Notes under the pieces: model-generated
The model's database searches: none
What the model was told of the DNA's origin: nothing
What the model saw: only the letters and a program-made list of their open reading frames with translations
Translations under genes and position numbers: made by a program
Source: JAQXGO01 sp045592445
GTDB taxonomy: Bacteria > Bacillota > Clostridia > UMGS1883 > UMGS1540
Reading direction: 5' to 3'
Length of the DNA stretch: 47,636 nucleotides
Assembly: GCA_045592445.1 (NCBI GenBank)
Contig: JAZNUV010000034.1
Location: forward strand, 1-47,636
Part shown: piece after piece, positions 7,214 through 15,345 of the stretch
How positions within the stretch are numbered: position 1 is the stretch's first letter
Layout: the number at the start of each line of letters is the position of its first letter

Positions 7214-8926
7214 TTACGCCTGTGCACTTGATGCAAGCTCCTCTTTCTCCAATTCGCGGTAGGCAACCTTGCCGACCAATGTTTTAGGAAGTTGCTCACG
7301 GATTTCAATATCGTAAGGCATCGCATATTTTGCAATGTTTTTCCGACAATGCGCAAAAAGGTCCTCGCGGATTTCGTCCGTTGCCACCGTACCGGGCTTG
7401 AGGATCACAAACGCCTTAACCTTCTGCATCTTGTAGTTGTCGGGCACCCCGATAACACAGCTCATATGCACGAGAGGATGCGCGTCAATAATATTCTCAA
7501 GCTGAGAAGGGTAAATGTTGTAGCCGCTTGAGATAATCATGCGTTTCATGCGTTGGCGGTAGTACACAAACCCGTCGGGGTCCATAATACCGAGGTCGCC
7601 TGTGTGAAGCCAAATGTAGCCGTCCGCATGCGTTTTTAGGGTGTTCGCCGTTTCCTCGGGTTGGTTTGCATATCCCACCATGACCGTAGGACCTGAAAGG
7701 CAAATCTCGCCCTCCGTACCATAGGGAACCTCTTCCGTTGTGTCAGGTTTGACAATTTTGTAGTATGTATCGGGGAAGGGAATACCGATGCTGCCTTCGC
7801 GGAAGGTGTCGTAGGGCGTCAAACAGCTTGCTGTTACACACTCCGTTGTCCCGTAACCCTCGCGAATTTGGATGGTGGCGCCGTGGTCTTTTAAAAAAGC
7901 GTCAAATTTCTTTTTGAGTTCAATAGAAAGCGAATCGCCACCCGAGAAAACGCCCATCAGGCAGGATAAATCCACGCCTTCCATATCGGGGTTTCGTAAA
8001 ATAGCTTCGTAGAGAGTAGGCACACCCGCAATATAGTTGGGGCGTTTTTTTCGTAACAGCTCTGCGTAGCTTTGCGCGTTAAACTGTGGAACCAGTATGC
8101 AACGACAGCCTGCCACAAGCATCGTATGAATGCAAACGCCGAGACCGAACCCGTGGAACATCGGCATGACGGCGAGCATGGATTGACCTGGCTTACAAGT
8201 CACGCTCATCGCGGCGGTTTGCAGGGCGAGTGCGTTGAAATTTCGATTTGAAAGCTGAATCCCTTTCGTAGTGCCTGTTGTGCCGCCACTATATAAAATA
8301 ACTGCAACATCGTCCGCTTTGCCATTATAAACATAATTGCCGACAAAGCTTTCGCCGATACGCAAAAAGTTTTTCCAGCGAATGATATCTGCATCTTGCG
8401 GGATAGGCGGGATTTTCCGCCCCTTTGTTAAGGAAAAGCCGATTTTCATAACTGTGCCGAGTGCATCCGCTACAGATGTAATAATAAGATGCGGCAGATT
8501 GACTTTGCTTCGAATGGCTTCAAATTTCGGATAAAACTGGTCGAGCGTAATGGCGGCTACACTTTCGGAGTCGCGCAGATAAAATTCAATCTCACCTTCA
8601 CTGGAAAGGGGGTGAATCATGTTTGGTACCGCGCCGATCAGATTAAGGGCATAAAAACAAATTACAGTCTGTGGTACGTTGGGCATACAGAGTGTAACCT
8701 TGTCGGCGGGACGGATGCCGAGCCCGCGGAAGGCTTTGGCACAAAGATGCACTTCTTTTATCATGGTTTCGTAATCGGTGGCCTTGCCCATAAAATCGTA
8801 TGCCGAATAGGCGGGATAGCGTTTAGCGGATTCTGCCACAAGTTCTGCCATTGTACAGTCGGGGTAGGTAAGCTTTGCGGGAACGGGTCCGTAAAAACGC
8901 TCCCACGGGCATGACCGTTCTATCAT
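7214..8926 (-). CDS. AMP-dependent acyl-CoA synthetase / ligase
   Basis: The 570-residue length and motifs fit the ANL superfamily of acid-CoA ligases: the AMP/P-loop YSGGTTGTTKG near residue 212, GYGTTE, and the hinge HTGDLGIMDPDGFVYYRQRMKRMI followed by a C-terminal PKTLVGKVAYRELEKEE containing the catalytic lysine. These enzymes activate a carboxylic acid as acyl-AMP and transfer it to CoA; sequence style is that of fatty-acyl ligases, but the chain length is not predictable. It overlaps the E2-like gene by four bases (ATGA) and is the last gene of the MarR-headed operon, so its substrate is probably the acid, or related to the ligand, sensed by the MarR protein. Confidence 0.88.
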   Translation of the reverse strand: MIERSCPWERFYGPVPAKLTYPDCTMAELVAESAKRYPAYSAYDFMGKATDYETMIKEVHLCAKAFRGLGIRPADKVTLCMPNVPQTVICFYALNLIGAVPNMIHPLSSEGEIEFYLRDSESVAAITLDQFYPKFEAIRSKVNLPHLIITSVADALGTVMKIGFSLTKGRKIPPIPQDADIIRWKNFLRIGESFVGNYVYNGKADDVAVILYSGGTTGTTKGIQLSNRNFNALALQTAAMSVTCKPGQSMLAVMPMFHGFGLGVCIHTMLVAGCRCILVPQFNAQSYAELLRKKRPNYIAGVPTLYEAILRNPDMEGVDLSCLMGVFSGGDSLSIELKKKFDAFLKDHGATIQIREGYGTTECVTASCLTPYDTFREGSIGIPFPDTYYKIVKPDTTEEVPYGTEGEICLSGPTVMVGYANQPEETANTLKTHADGYIWLHTGDLGIMDPDGFVYYRQRMKRMIISSGYNIYPSQLENIIDAHPLVHMSCVIGVPDNYKMQKVKAFVILKPGTVATDEIREDLFAHCRKNIAKYAMPYDIEIREQLPKTLVGKVAYRELEKEELASSAQA

Positions 8927-9822
8927 TTTAAAGCACCTTCCTTTTCTTTTGATTCATATTCAACGGGAACATCTGCCGGCAACTCCAAAAGATGAGGATG
9001 CGTAAGCAAATGTTTTAAAAGCTTTATGGATTTTGCGTAATAGTACCCGTCGGCAATACGTTCATCAAGCGTGATGCCAAGAGGCAAAACCTCGCGGACC
9101 TCACTTGTACCGTCTGCAGAAAAAACAGGGGCAAAATGCTTTTCGCCGATTACGACAAAGAGAGAGGTTGTACCCCAGTTTGTCAGGTGATGATAGCCCG
9201 ATTTCAGCTTGATACTGCCGAGATTCGATATAAATACGGTAGAATGATATGGGTCCGCATACCGCAGAAAAGCAGGCAACATATCGTGGTATTCCAGAAA
9301 ATTGATAATACGAATCAGAAAACGAAGCACAAAGCGTGGCAGACCGGCAAGTGCGTTCATAATTTTCGTCGTGTCATCCACCACACCTTCCTTGCGTGTT
9401 TTGGAAACGCGGCTGCAAATTTTGTCGTGTATCGAGTCGATGGTGCTGTCTTTATCGCAATGCAGGAGAATCAATGCCTCCTCGCCATCGTCAGAAAAAA
9501 TGCGCTTTGCGACAAAAGACAAAAGAATTTCATTCCGTTCATAAAGCCGATGCCCTGTAACAAAACGGTTCAGCTTCGGTCTTAGATACAGCGTTTTCGC
9601 AAGCGCCGCCGCCACCACATGAAAAATGGTGTATTTATAGGCGGGATTATCCTTGTTTTTTTCCTTCAAAAAGTCGTTTATAGCGGTTAAGTCTACCGTT
9701 TCCGTCACAAACGCTTCGTTATCGGTACGATTCGGCAAAAGATAGGGCATAAAGACATGCATCGCATCCAAACCCCGAACGCGCCGCGCATCCTTTCTGT
9801 CCCCGCGCCGTTTCTTTTCCAT
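8923..9822 (-). CDS. E2-like acyltransferase domain protein without catalytic His
   Basis: The 299-residue protein aligns by eye with the catalytic (CAT-like) domain of 2-oxo acid dehydrogenase E2: an N-terminal acidic strand, TIFHVVAAALAKTL, NLGSIKLKSGYHHLTNWGTT and a C-terminal LDERIADGYYYA. There is no lipoyl or E1/E3-binding domain. True E2 and chloramphenicol acetyltransferases have HxxxDG at the last motif; here it reads ExxxDG, so the general-base histidine is glutamate while Asp-Gly is kept. It overlaps marR by one base and the acyl-CoA synthetase by four. I infer an acyl-CoA-handling protein of altered or lost acyltransferase chemistry working with the ligase. It starts with a very basic 15-residue leader. 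Confidence 0.75.
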   Translation of the reverse strand: MEKKRRGDRKDARRVRGLDAMHVFMPYLLPNRTDNEAFVTETVDLTAINDFLKEKNKDNPAYKYTIFHVVAAALAKTLYLRPKLNRFVTGHRLYERNEILLSFVAKRIFSDDGEEALILLHCDKDSTIDSIHDKICSRVSKTRKEGVVDDTTKIMNALAGLPRFVLRFLIRIINFLEYHDMLPAFLRYADPYHSTVFISNLGSIKLKSGYHHLTNWGTTSLFVVIGEKHFAPVFSADGTSEVREVLPLGITLDERIADGYYYAKSIKLLKHLLTHPHLLELPADVPVEYESKEKEGALK

Positions 9823-10253
9823 TATTTCTCCTCCTCTGAAGAATCCTCCGTAAAGGAATGCATAAATTTTTCAAGTTGTGCAAAGCTCAGCACCTTTTCC
9901 TGCTTTCGATAAATGCGGGAGAGGCGATTTTCAATTTCTCGCACCGCATCCACACCCGTGTCGGTTAGTACAATGGAAACAACGCGCTCGTCCTCCGTTT
10001 GCCTGCGACGGTGCAGAAAACCCATATTCGCCAGTTTTTTGCACATGGCGGAGGTGTTTGTGCGGGCAAGCCCGAGCGTTTTTGCAATCGTGCCGACCGT
10101 GGCAGAGCCCATCTTATAGACGCTGCATAGAAGTTGTGCCTGTGTTACGGTGAGGCCATACCGCTTTGTAATTGGACGCATAGCCTTCAAAAGCGCACTT
10201 TCAAGAATCTTTGCAAGCCGAAAAAGGCCGATGCCGTACAAAGAAGCTGTCAT
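9822..10253 (-). CDS. MarR-family transcriptional regulator
   Basis: The 143-residue protein has the MarR winged-helix layout: dimerisation helix, then VTQAQLLCSVYKM, TVGTIAKTLGLARTNTSAMC as recognition helix-turn-helix (about residues 55-75) and RRRQTEDERVVSIVLTDTG as the wing. It heads the operon with the E2-like protein and acyl-CoA synthetase, and a near-perfect 23-bp palindrome overlaps its own promoter. MarR proteins with acyl-CoA ligase operons commonly sense an aromatic or fatty acyl-CoA; the ligand here is unknown. Autorepression of the operon is inferred. Confidence 0.9.
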   Translation of the reverse strand: MTASLYGIGLFRLAKILESALLKAMRPITKRYGLTVTQAQLLCSVYKMGSATVGTIAKTLGLARTNTSAMCKKLANMGFLHRRRQTEDERVVSIVLTDTGVDAVREIENRLSRIYRKQEKVLSFAQLEKFMHSFTEDSSEEEK

Positions 10254-10269
10254 ACCAAAACCTCCTCAA

Positions 10270-10316
10270 AATATGTATACGATATACATATTATAGAATA
10301 AAACATATTTTGTCAA
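10270..10316 (-). promoter_or_regulatory. marR operon promoter with overlapping operator
   Basis: On the minus strand TTGACA lies at 10316-10311. TATAAT at 10295-10290 gives a 15-base spacer, and TAATAT two bases further gives 17. Covering the -10 and start region is a palindrome of perfect 10-bp arms (AATATGTATA and TATACATATT, 10270-10292) around a CGA centre. Length and symmetry suit a MarR dimer, and occupancy would block RNA polymerase. Confidence 0.78.
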
Positions 10317-10322
10317 GTTTTT

Positions 10323-11357
10323 TTAAAATTTTTCTTCGCGGCGCAAAATAGTTGCGCCCAGAAGCAGCATTTCACCTTGATATAAGGCGACTGTCTGCCC
10401 CGGGGTCACTGCACGTTGCGGCTCGTCAAAAATCAGGGTAAGGGTATCACCGGCAAGGCGGCAGGTGGCGGGGACGAGAGGGCCTGCGCTGCGAATTTTT
10501 GCCGTTACGCGTATTTCGGCAGGCGGGTTCGGCAACATAAGATTTACGTTTTCCGCATAAAGCCCGTGTGAAAAAAGAGCTTCATTTTCTCCGATGGTAA
10601 CGGTGTTTTCCGCAGCGTTAATATCGGTTACAAATACTTTTTTCCCAAATGCACCGAGCCCTTTTCGCTGCCCGATCGTGTACCGATGCACGCCATTGTG
10701 AAAGCCGACGGTAAGGCCATTTTGGTCTAAAATTTTTCCTTCTTTTTTTAAAGAAGGCATACGACTTTCCAAGAAAGCGCCGTAGTCATCATCGGGGATG
10801 AAACAGATTTCTAAACTATCTTTTTTTTCTGCTATCGCGGGGAGTACCTCGCGTGCTACATTCCGTACTTCGTCTTTTGTGAGATTACCCAGCGGGAGTA
10901 AAAGACGCGAAATCCAAGCGGCAGGCACCATAGACAGGAAATAGGATTGGTCCTTTTTCACATCGGTTCCGCGCCAGAGCATGGCGCGGCCACCGACTTG
11001 CCTTACGTGTGCATAATGCCCGGTTGCAATCAGGTCGTATCCATGCGTGTCTGCATAGTCTATCATAGCGGCAATTTTTATATTTGCGTTGCACAAAACG
11101 CATGGATTCGGCGTTTGTCCGTTTTGGTACGCTTCCAAAAACGGAGCAATCACCGATGCATGAAAGTGCTTTCGCATATCTAAAATATCGTGCGAAATAC
11201 CAAGTGTGCGCGCGGATGCCGCCGCTTCCTGCGCGGATTTTTCATCGTCGTGCAAAAGAAGCGTAAGTCCAAAAACTTCATATTCTGCTTTTTGTAAAAG
11301 TATAACAGCCGCGGTACTGTCCACACCGCCGCTCATACCCACTAAAACTTTTTGCAT
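10323..11357 (-). CDS. mnmA: tRNA-specific 2-thiouridylase MnmA
   Basis: MnmA thiolates U34 of Glu, Gln and Lys tRNAs using sulfur relayed from a cysteine desulfurase. Visible features are the PP-loop GMSGGVDST at the N-terminus, the first catalytic cysteine in NPCVLCNANIK (near residue 100), the second in SLEICFIPD (near 200), GQRKGLGA, and a C-terminal beta domain. The ATG at 11357 follows GAAAGGA with ideal spacing; an in-frame ATG three codons earlier is too close to that site. It is transcribed alone, divergently from nfeD. The neighbouring iscS-like gene often seen in Firmicutes is absent here. Confidence 0.95.
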   Translation of the reverse strand: MQKVLVGMSGGVDSTAAVILLQKAEYEVFGLTLLLHDDEKSAQEAAASARTLGISHDILDMRKHFHASVIAPFLEAYQNGQTPNPCVLCNANIKIAAMIDYADTHGYDLIATGHYAHVRQVGGRAMLWRGTDVKKDQSYFLSMVPAAWISRLLLPLGNLTKDEVRNVAREVLPAIAEKKDSLEICFIPDDDYGAFLESRMPSLKKEGKILDQNGLTVGFHNGVHRYTIGQRKGLGAFGKKVFVTDINAAENTVTIGENEALFSHGLYAENVNLMLPNPPAEIRVTAKIRSAGPLVPATCRLAGDTLTLIFDEPQRAVTPGQTVALYQGEMLLLGATILRREEKF

Positions 11358-11380
11358 ATGTGTCATCCTTTCTTTTCCCT

Positions 11381-11409
11381 ATTTTACCATATATTTTCCA
11401 CTGATACAA
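11381..11409 (-). promoter_or_regulatory. Promoter of mnmA
   Basis: TTGTAT (11409-11404), 17 bases and TAAAAT (11386-11381) on the minus strand, about 25 bases upstream of the chosen start. Confidence 0.65.
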
Positions 11410-11421
11410 CAGAAAAATAAT

Positions 11422-11450
11422 TTGACAACGGATATGCATTATGATATACT
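11422..11450 (+). promoter_or_regulatory. Promoter of nfeD-SPFH operon
   Basis: TTGACA (11422-11427), 17 bases and TATACT (11445-11450), followed by a GAGGTGA ribosome site for nfeD. It is divergent from the mnmA promoter. Confidence 0.75.
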
Positions 11451-11469
11451 GATACAAGAGGTGACAAAT

Positions 11470-11898
11470 ATGACAAATGCGGTTTTTTGGGGCATTGTTC
11501 TTGTTGCAATGCTGATACTGGAAATCTGTACGATGCAACTATACACCATTTGGTTTGCTGTCGGTGCCTTATTTGCCATGGTGGGATCATTCCTCGGCGC
11601 TTCTGTGGTTTTAGAGGTTACGCTGTTTTTCTTGATTTCCGTCATCTCCCTGGTGCTCATATTGCCGCTTGTAAAACGGCATATGGCATTGCGGAAAATA
11701 CCGACGAATGCGGATCGGATTATCGGCAAAGAAGCCGTTGTAACTGAGGATATTGATAATACGGCAGGAACCGGGCAAATTAAGGTTTTGGGGTCCGTTT
11801 GGTCTGCTGTGGCAGAGGAGGATGCTGCTGTTTGCCGCGGTGAACAGGTAACCGTGCAAGGCATACAGGGCGTAAAAGCTGTTGTGCGCCGCAGGTAA
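11470..11898 (+). CDS. NfeD-family membrane protein
   Basis: The 142-residue product has two or three membrane segments in the first 75 residues and a C-terminal soluble OB-fold domain from about residue 85 (IIGKEAVVTEDIDNTAGTGQIKVLGSVWSAV), the short NfeD layout without a serine-protease domain. NfeD proteins pair with SPFH/stomatin proteins at membrane microdomains, and the SPFH gene follows 20 bases downstream. I place the start at ATG 11470 behind GAGGTGA. The frame is open much further upstream into the mnmA region, but nothing supports an earlier start. Confidence 0.88.
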   Translation: MTNAVFWGIVLVAMLILEICTMQLYTIWFAVGALFAMVGSFLGASVVLEVTLFFLISVISLVLILPLVKRHMALRKIPTNADRIIGKEAVVTEDIDNTAGTGQIKVLGSVWSAVAEEDAAVCRGEQVTVQGIQGVKAVVRRR

Positions 11899-11918
11899 GG
11901 GCGCAGGAAGGAGAGAAT

Positions 11919-12809
11919 ATGGCTATACTTTGGTTGCTGGTTGTGATTTTATTTTGCGTAATCATCGGGAATATGAAGATTGTGCCGCAAGCACATGCGT
12001 ATGTAATAGAGAGGCTTGGCACATATAAAGGGACATGGGATGTCGGTTTTCATTTTAAGCTTCCGTTTTTTGATAAAATTTCACGCAAGGTGAATTTGAA
12101 GGAACAGGTAGTTGATTTTGAACCGCAAGCCGTAATCACAAAGGACAATGTAACCATGCATATTGATACGGTTGTTTATTTTCAGATTACCGATCCGAAG
12201 CTTTATACGTACGGGGTGGAGCGCCCCATGATGGCTATAGAAAATTTAACTGCCACAACGCTTCGAAACATTATCGGTGATTTGGAACTGGACGAAACGT
12301 TAACTTCCCGCGATACGGTTAATACGAAAATGCGTGCCATTTTGGATGAAGCAACCGATCCGTGGGGTATTAAAATTAACCGTGTTGAGCTGAAAAATAT
12401 TATACCCCCGCGCGAGATTCAGGATGCCATGGAAAAACAAATGAAGGCAGAAAGAGAACGCCGTGAATCCATTTTGCGCGCCGAAGGGGAAAAGAAGTCA
12501 GCCGTTTTGGTTGCTGAGGGTGAAAAGGAATCGGCCATTCTGCGTGCTGAGGCAGAACGGGAAGCTGCCATCCGAAAGGCAGAAGGTGAAGCTGAGGCTA
12601 TTTTAAAGGTACAAAAGGCGAAGGCGGAAGGGATTCGTATGATAAATGAAGCAGATCCCGGCAAGGCGTTTTTAACCATTCAAAGCCTGGAATCTTTGGA
12701 AAAAGTGGCAGACGGGAAGGCTACAAAGTTGATTATTCCCTCTGAAATTCAAGGCATTGCGGGGCTTAGCGCAAGTATAAAAGAAATATTGAATACAGAT
12801 AAAAAATAA
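11919..12809 (+). CDS. SPFH/Band 7 membrane protein (stomatin-like, QmcA type)
   Basis: A 296-residue protein with one N-terminal membrane helix (residues 1-22), an SPFH domain (about 25-190: PQAHAYVIERLGTYKGTW, NVTMHIDTVVYFQITDP, LRNIIGDLELDETL), then a long Ala/Glu/Lys-rich coiled coil (about 180-245) and a short C-terminal tail. These proteins oligomerise into membrane rings and organise functional microdomains or protect proteases. The partner NfeD is encoded immediately upstream, a conserved pairing. A GGAAGGAGAG site precedes the ATG. Confidence 0.92.
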   Translation: MAILWLLVVILFCVIIGNMKIVPQAHAYVIERLGTYKGTWDVGFHFKLPFFDKISRKVNLKEQVVDFEPQAVITKDNVTMHIDTVVYFQITDPKLYTYGVERPMMAIENLTATTLRNIIGDLELDETLTSRDTVNTKMRAILDEATDPWGIKINRVELKNIIPPREIQDAMEKQMKAERERRESILRAEGEKKSAVLVAEGEKESAILRAEAEREAAIRKAEGEAEAILKVQKAKAEGIRMINEADPGKAFLTIQSLESLEKVADGKATKLIIPSEIQGIAGLSASIKEILNTDKK

Positions 12810-12851
12810 TGCGTATACTTTGATTGGGCGCAAAGGTTGCCCAATCGATAT

Positions 12852-13199
12852 GGGGGCGCAACGGTTTCGACGGGGATGTTGAAGCTGGAGAAGCGAGCAG
12901 AGGCGGGAACCTCTCTAAAATCCCAAACTTTAAATTTTAAGCGACAATAATAAGTTAGCTTTTGCAGCTTAATTAAAGCTGCCGTCTTGCCCGTGAGGAC
13001 TGCGGCGCGGGACAGGGCGTGACTTAGCAGTGAACGTGACTTGCGTAAGCTTTGCCGCAAGCATGCATAATGAAGCTACTGAATCCGTAAGGTTGTTTAT
13101 GAACTTGCGGAGGAGGGAATTCTAAATCATAAACTGCGCTCGGAGAAGCTCTTGTGAATATGTTTTCGGACGCGGGTTCAACTCCCGCCGCTTCCACCA
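12852..13199 (+). ncRNA. ssrA: Transfer-messenger RNA (tmRNA)
   Basis: The 348-nt gene has the tmRNA ends: 5' GGGGGCG followed by the conserved GGTTTCGACGGGG, and 3' GACGCGGGTTCAACTCCCG then CGCTTCC plus an encoded ACCA. The acceptor ends pair with two G-U pairs. The tag frame at 12940-12972 reads (S)DNNKLAFAA then TAA, assuming AGC is the resume codon; if GAC resumes, the S is absent. The degron end FAA is a slight variant of the usual LAA. tmRNA with SmpB rescues stalled ribosomes; smpB is not in this window. Upstream, TATACT at 12814 and an 8-bp hairpin (GATTGGGC / GCCCAATC) may belong to its promoter and leader. Confidence 0.95.
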
Positions 13200-13200
13200 G

Positions 13201-13240
13201 AAAAAAGCGACAGAAATCGACAGATAGCTGTCGCTTTTTT
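13201..13240 (+). terminator. Terminator of ssrA
   Basis: AAAAAAGCGACAG (13201-13213) pairs with CTGTCGCTTTTTT (13228-13240), a 13-bp stem whose 3' arm ends in the U-tract. Confidence 0.88.
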
Positions 13241-13432
13241 GATATAAATTTCTGCGAGATTTTCGATATGTTCCGTTGGAACTCGATATGTGTTGACACA
13301 CTCGATATGTTGCCTTACGGCAACGAGATTTATATTATATCGAGTTTTGAGTGAAACGAAAAACATATCGATTTTACGACAGTAAAAATATCGAGCAAAC
13401 GAAGTTTGCATATCGACAAAAATTATATATAT
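13241..13432. repeat. TCGATATG micro-hairpin array
   Basis: Short hairpins are set between copies of a CTCGATATG spacer: TTCC/GGAA, TGT/ACA and TTGCC/GGCAA on the left, TTTTAC/GTAAAA and CAAAC/GTTTG on the right, where the spacer is inverted (CATATCGAG). Three left-facing and three right-facing spacers make the whole stretch an imperfect palindrome centred near 13330-13345, with AT-rich ends that also match in inverted order (ATATAAATTT versus AAATTTTTATAT-like). No gene is credible here: the 119-codon minus-strand frame simply reads through the repeat. This accounts for most of the 395-bp gap before the decarboxylase operon. Confidence 0.65.
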
Positions 13433-13483
13433 TCTTATACTTTTTCTTTCCGATGGAAAATATATTTTTTCGCGCAAAAAAGA

Positions 13484-13512
13484 TTGACATTTTAAGGAAA
13501 ATATTGTATAAT
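13484..13512 (+). promoter_or_regulatory. Promoter of Na+ decarboxylase operon
   Basis: TTGACA (13484-13489), 17 bases and TATAAT (13507-13512): both hexamers match consensus exactly. The leader to the first start codon is about 75 bases. Confidence 0.85.
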
Positions 13513-13594
13513 CGAAATCAAATATAATTATTTTCAATGCAAGGATTTTTGGGGCGTTGAAAGAGAGTTAAAAACAGATATGGGAGGAAAAAAT

Positions 13595-14971
13595 ATGAAG
13601 GTACAATTTACAGAAACTGTCCTTCGGGACGCGAATCAGTCCCTCATTGCAACACGTTTGCCGTTTGAAAAGTTTGAGCCGATTCTCGAAACGATGAATA
13701 AGGCGGGGTACTATTCGGTAGAGTGTTGGGGCGGCGCAACGTTTGATTCCTGTTTGCGCTATCTTGATGAAGACCCGTGGGAACGTTTGCGGCGCATTAA
13801 AGAAAAAATGCCCGATACAAAACTGCAAATGCTGCTTCGCGGCCAGAATCTTTTGGGGTACAAGCATTATCCCGACGATGTAGTGAAAAAGTTTATTCAA
13901 CATTCCGTGCAAAACGGTATTGACATCATCCGAATTTTTGACGCGTTGAATGACCTTCGCAACATCCGCGTTGCGGTCGAGGAAACGAATCGCATGGGCG
14001 CACACGCGTCGGGCGCAATTTCCTATACTACAAGCCCTGTTCACACGCTTGAAAATTATGTAAAGCTTGCACGTGAAATGGAAGAAATGGGCGTTGGCTC
14101 TATCTGTATTAAGGATATGGCGGGCGTTATGGGCCCGCAGGAGGCGTATGACCTTGTGAAGGCAATTAAGGGCGCAGTCAAGCTTCCTGTTGTGGTACAC
14201 ACGCATTGCACCACCGGGCTTGCGTTTATGACGTATCTGAAGGCAATCGAGGCAGGCGCAGATGTCATTGATACCGCATCCTCCTGTTTCTCGGGCGGCA
14301 CAAGCCAACCGGCAACGGAAACGCTTGCATACGCACTTCGCCAGCTCGGTTACACAGTGGATTTGGACGATAAGATTACAAAAGAAGTCAATGACTTTTT
14401 CAAACCTGTTCGTGCCGAATTTATCGCAAACGGCACTTTGAATCCGACAGTTTTGGCAACAGATACCAATGCACTGAATTATCAGATTCCGGGCGGCATG
14501 CTTTCGAACCTGATTGCACAGCTGAAGGCGCAAAATGCACTGGATAGATTGGATGAGGTGCTTATGGAAACACCCCGTGTCCGCAAGGATCTCGGTTATC
14601 CCCCGCTCGTAACACCGATGAGCCAGATGGTCGGCGTACAGGCGGCAACCAATGTGCTGGTCGGCGAACGCTATAAAAATATCAGTAAAGAAGTCAAGGC
14701 CTATTTGCGCGGCGAGTATGGCAAGGCGCCCGGCGAAATCGACAGTGAGCTGCAAAAGAAAGCACTCATGGGCGAGGAACCGGTTACATGCCGTTTCGCA
14801 GACACACTTTCCGATGCCTTTGCGGCAACAAAAGAAGAGCTTGGAAACCGTGCAGAGAGCGATGAAGACGTGCTTTCCTATATTGCTTTCCCGCAGGTTG
14901 CGGAGAAGTTCTTTGCAAATCGGCAGGCGAAACGTGAAAATCGCGTTCGCTATACAATTGAAACGATGTAG
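13595..14971 (+). CDS. Carboxyltransferase alpha subunit of oxaloacetate decarboxylase type
   Basis: The 458-residue product is the TIM-barrel carboxyltransferase: TETVLRDANQSLIATR at the N-terminus with a metal Asp, the metal motif HTHCTTGLA near residue 205, and CFSGGTSQPATE. It moves the carboxyl from an acid (oxaloacetate by homology) to biotin. The C-terminal biotinyl domain of classical OadA is missing and is encoded separately two genes downstream. The start is ATG 13595 behind GGGAGG. It is the first of four genes (alpha, gamma-like, biotin carrier, beta) forming a sodium-translocating decarboxylase. Pyruvate carboxylase PycB-like use cannot be fully excluded, but the beta subunit argues against it. 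Confidence 0.9.
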   Translation: MKVQFTETVLRDANQSLIATRLPFEKFEPILETMNKAGYYSVECWGGATFDSCLRYLDEDPWERLRRIKEKMPDTKLQMLLRGQNLLGYKHYPDDVVKKFIQHSVQNGIDIIRIFDALNDLRNIRVAVEETNRMGAHASGAISYTTSPVHTLENYVKLAREMEEMGVGSICIKDMAGVMGPQEAYDLVKAIKGAVKLPVVVHTHCTTGLAFMTYLKAIEAGADVIDTASSCFSGGTSQPATETLAYALRQLGYTVDLDDKITKEVNDFFKPVRAEFIANGTLNPTVLATDTNALNYQIPGGMLSNLIAQLKAQNALDRLDEVLMETPRVRKDLGYPPLVTPMSQMVGVQAATNVLVGERYKNISKEVKAYLRGEYGKAPGEIDSELQKKALMGEEPVTCRFADTLSDAFAATKEELGNRAESDEDVLSYIAFPQVAEKFFANRQAKRENRVRYTIETM

Positions 14972-14988
14972 GAAAGGATGGACGTGCT

Positions 14989-15306
14989 ATGAATATCAAT
15001 GATCTTTTATTTCAGTCACTCGGCGAATCGGCACTTGGCATAGTGATCGTGTTTGCGGTACTGATTCTGATTTTGGTCTGCATCAAAATCATGACGGCAC
15101 TTCTCAATAAGGAATCAGAGAAAGCCGAAGTGCCCGCTACGCCTGCGGCACCCGTAGTCAGCAACGCAAAGGGTAGTTGCGGCGAAATTGCACTTCACGA
15201 TGTGCCGGAGAAAACGGCAGCAATGCTGATGGCGATTACGGCGGATAAACTCGGAGAACCGCTGAACACACTTCGGTTTATTTCAATTAAAGAGGTGGAG
15301 GCATAA
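14989..15306 (+). CDS. Decarboxylase gamma-like subunit (OadG family)
   Basis: A 105-residue protein with one N-terminal membrane helix (about residues 12-38), a short Ala/Pro linker and a small soluble C-terminus. This is the layout of OadG-type subunits, which anchor the carboxyltransferase to the membrane beta subunit. The C-terminal part (EIALHDVPEKTAAMLMAITADKL) resembles the family in Clostridia. It sits 17 bases after the alpha gene and 39 bases before the biotin carrier gene. Confidence 0.8.
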   Translation: MNINDLLFQSLGESALGIVIVFAVLILILVCIKIMTALLNKESEKAEVPATPAAPVVSNAKGSCGEIALHDVPEKTAAMLMAITADKLGEPLNTLRFISIKEVEA

Positions 15307-15345
15307 GGGAAATCCTTATGTCCGTTATGAAAGGAAGGTATAGAA

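Noticed and set aside
13241..13432. Possible CRISPR array at the TCGATATG repeats
   Set aside because: The repeated unit is only 8-9 bp, it inverts halfway, the 'spacers' are 10-15 bp hairpins, and there are no cas genes.
13178..13537. A 119-codon minus-strand frame across the ssrA terminator and hairpin array
   Set aside because: It reads through tmRNA 3' end, terminator and repeat; no domain, no ribosome site. The start of the product looks HAD-like (FDFDYT) by chance.
13568..14755. A 395-codon open frame on the minus strand
   Set aside because: It is antisense to the decarboxylase alpha gene, Cys/His/Arg-rich in an unnatural way, and lacks a ribosome site; it is a shadow frame.
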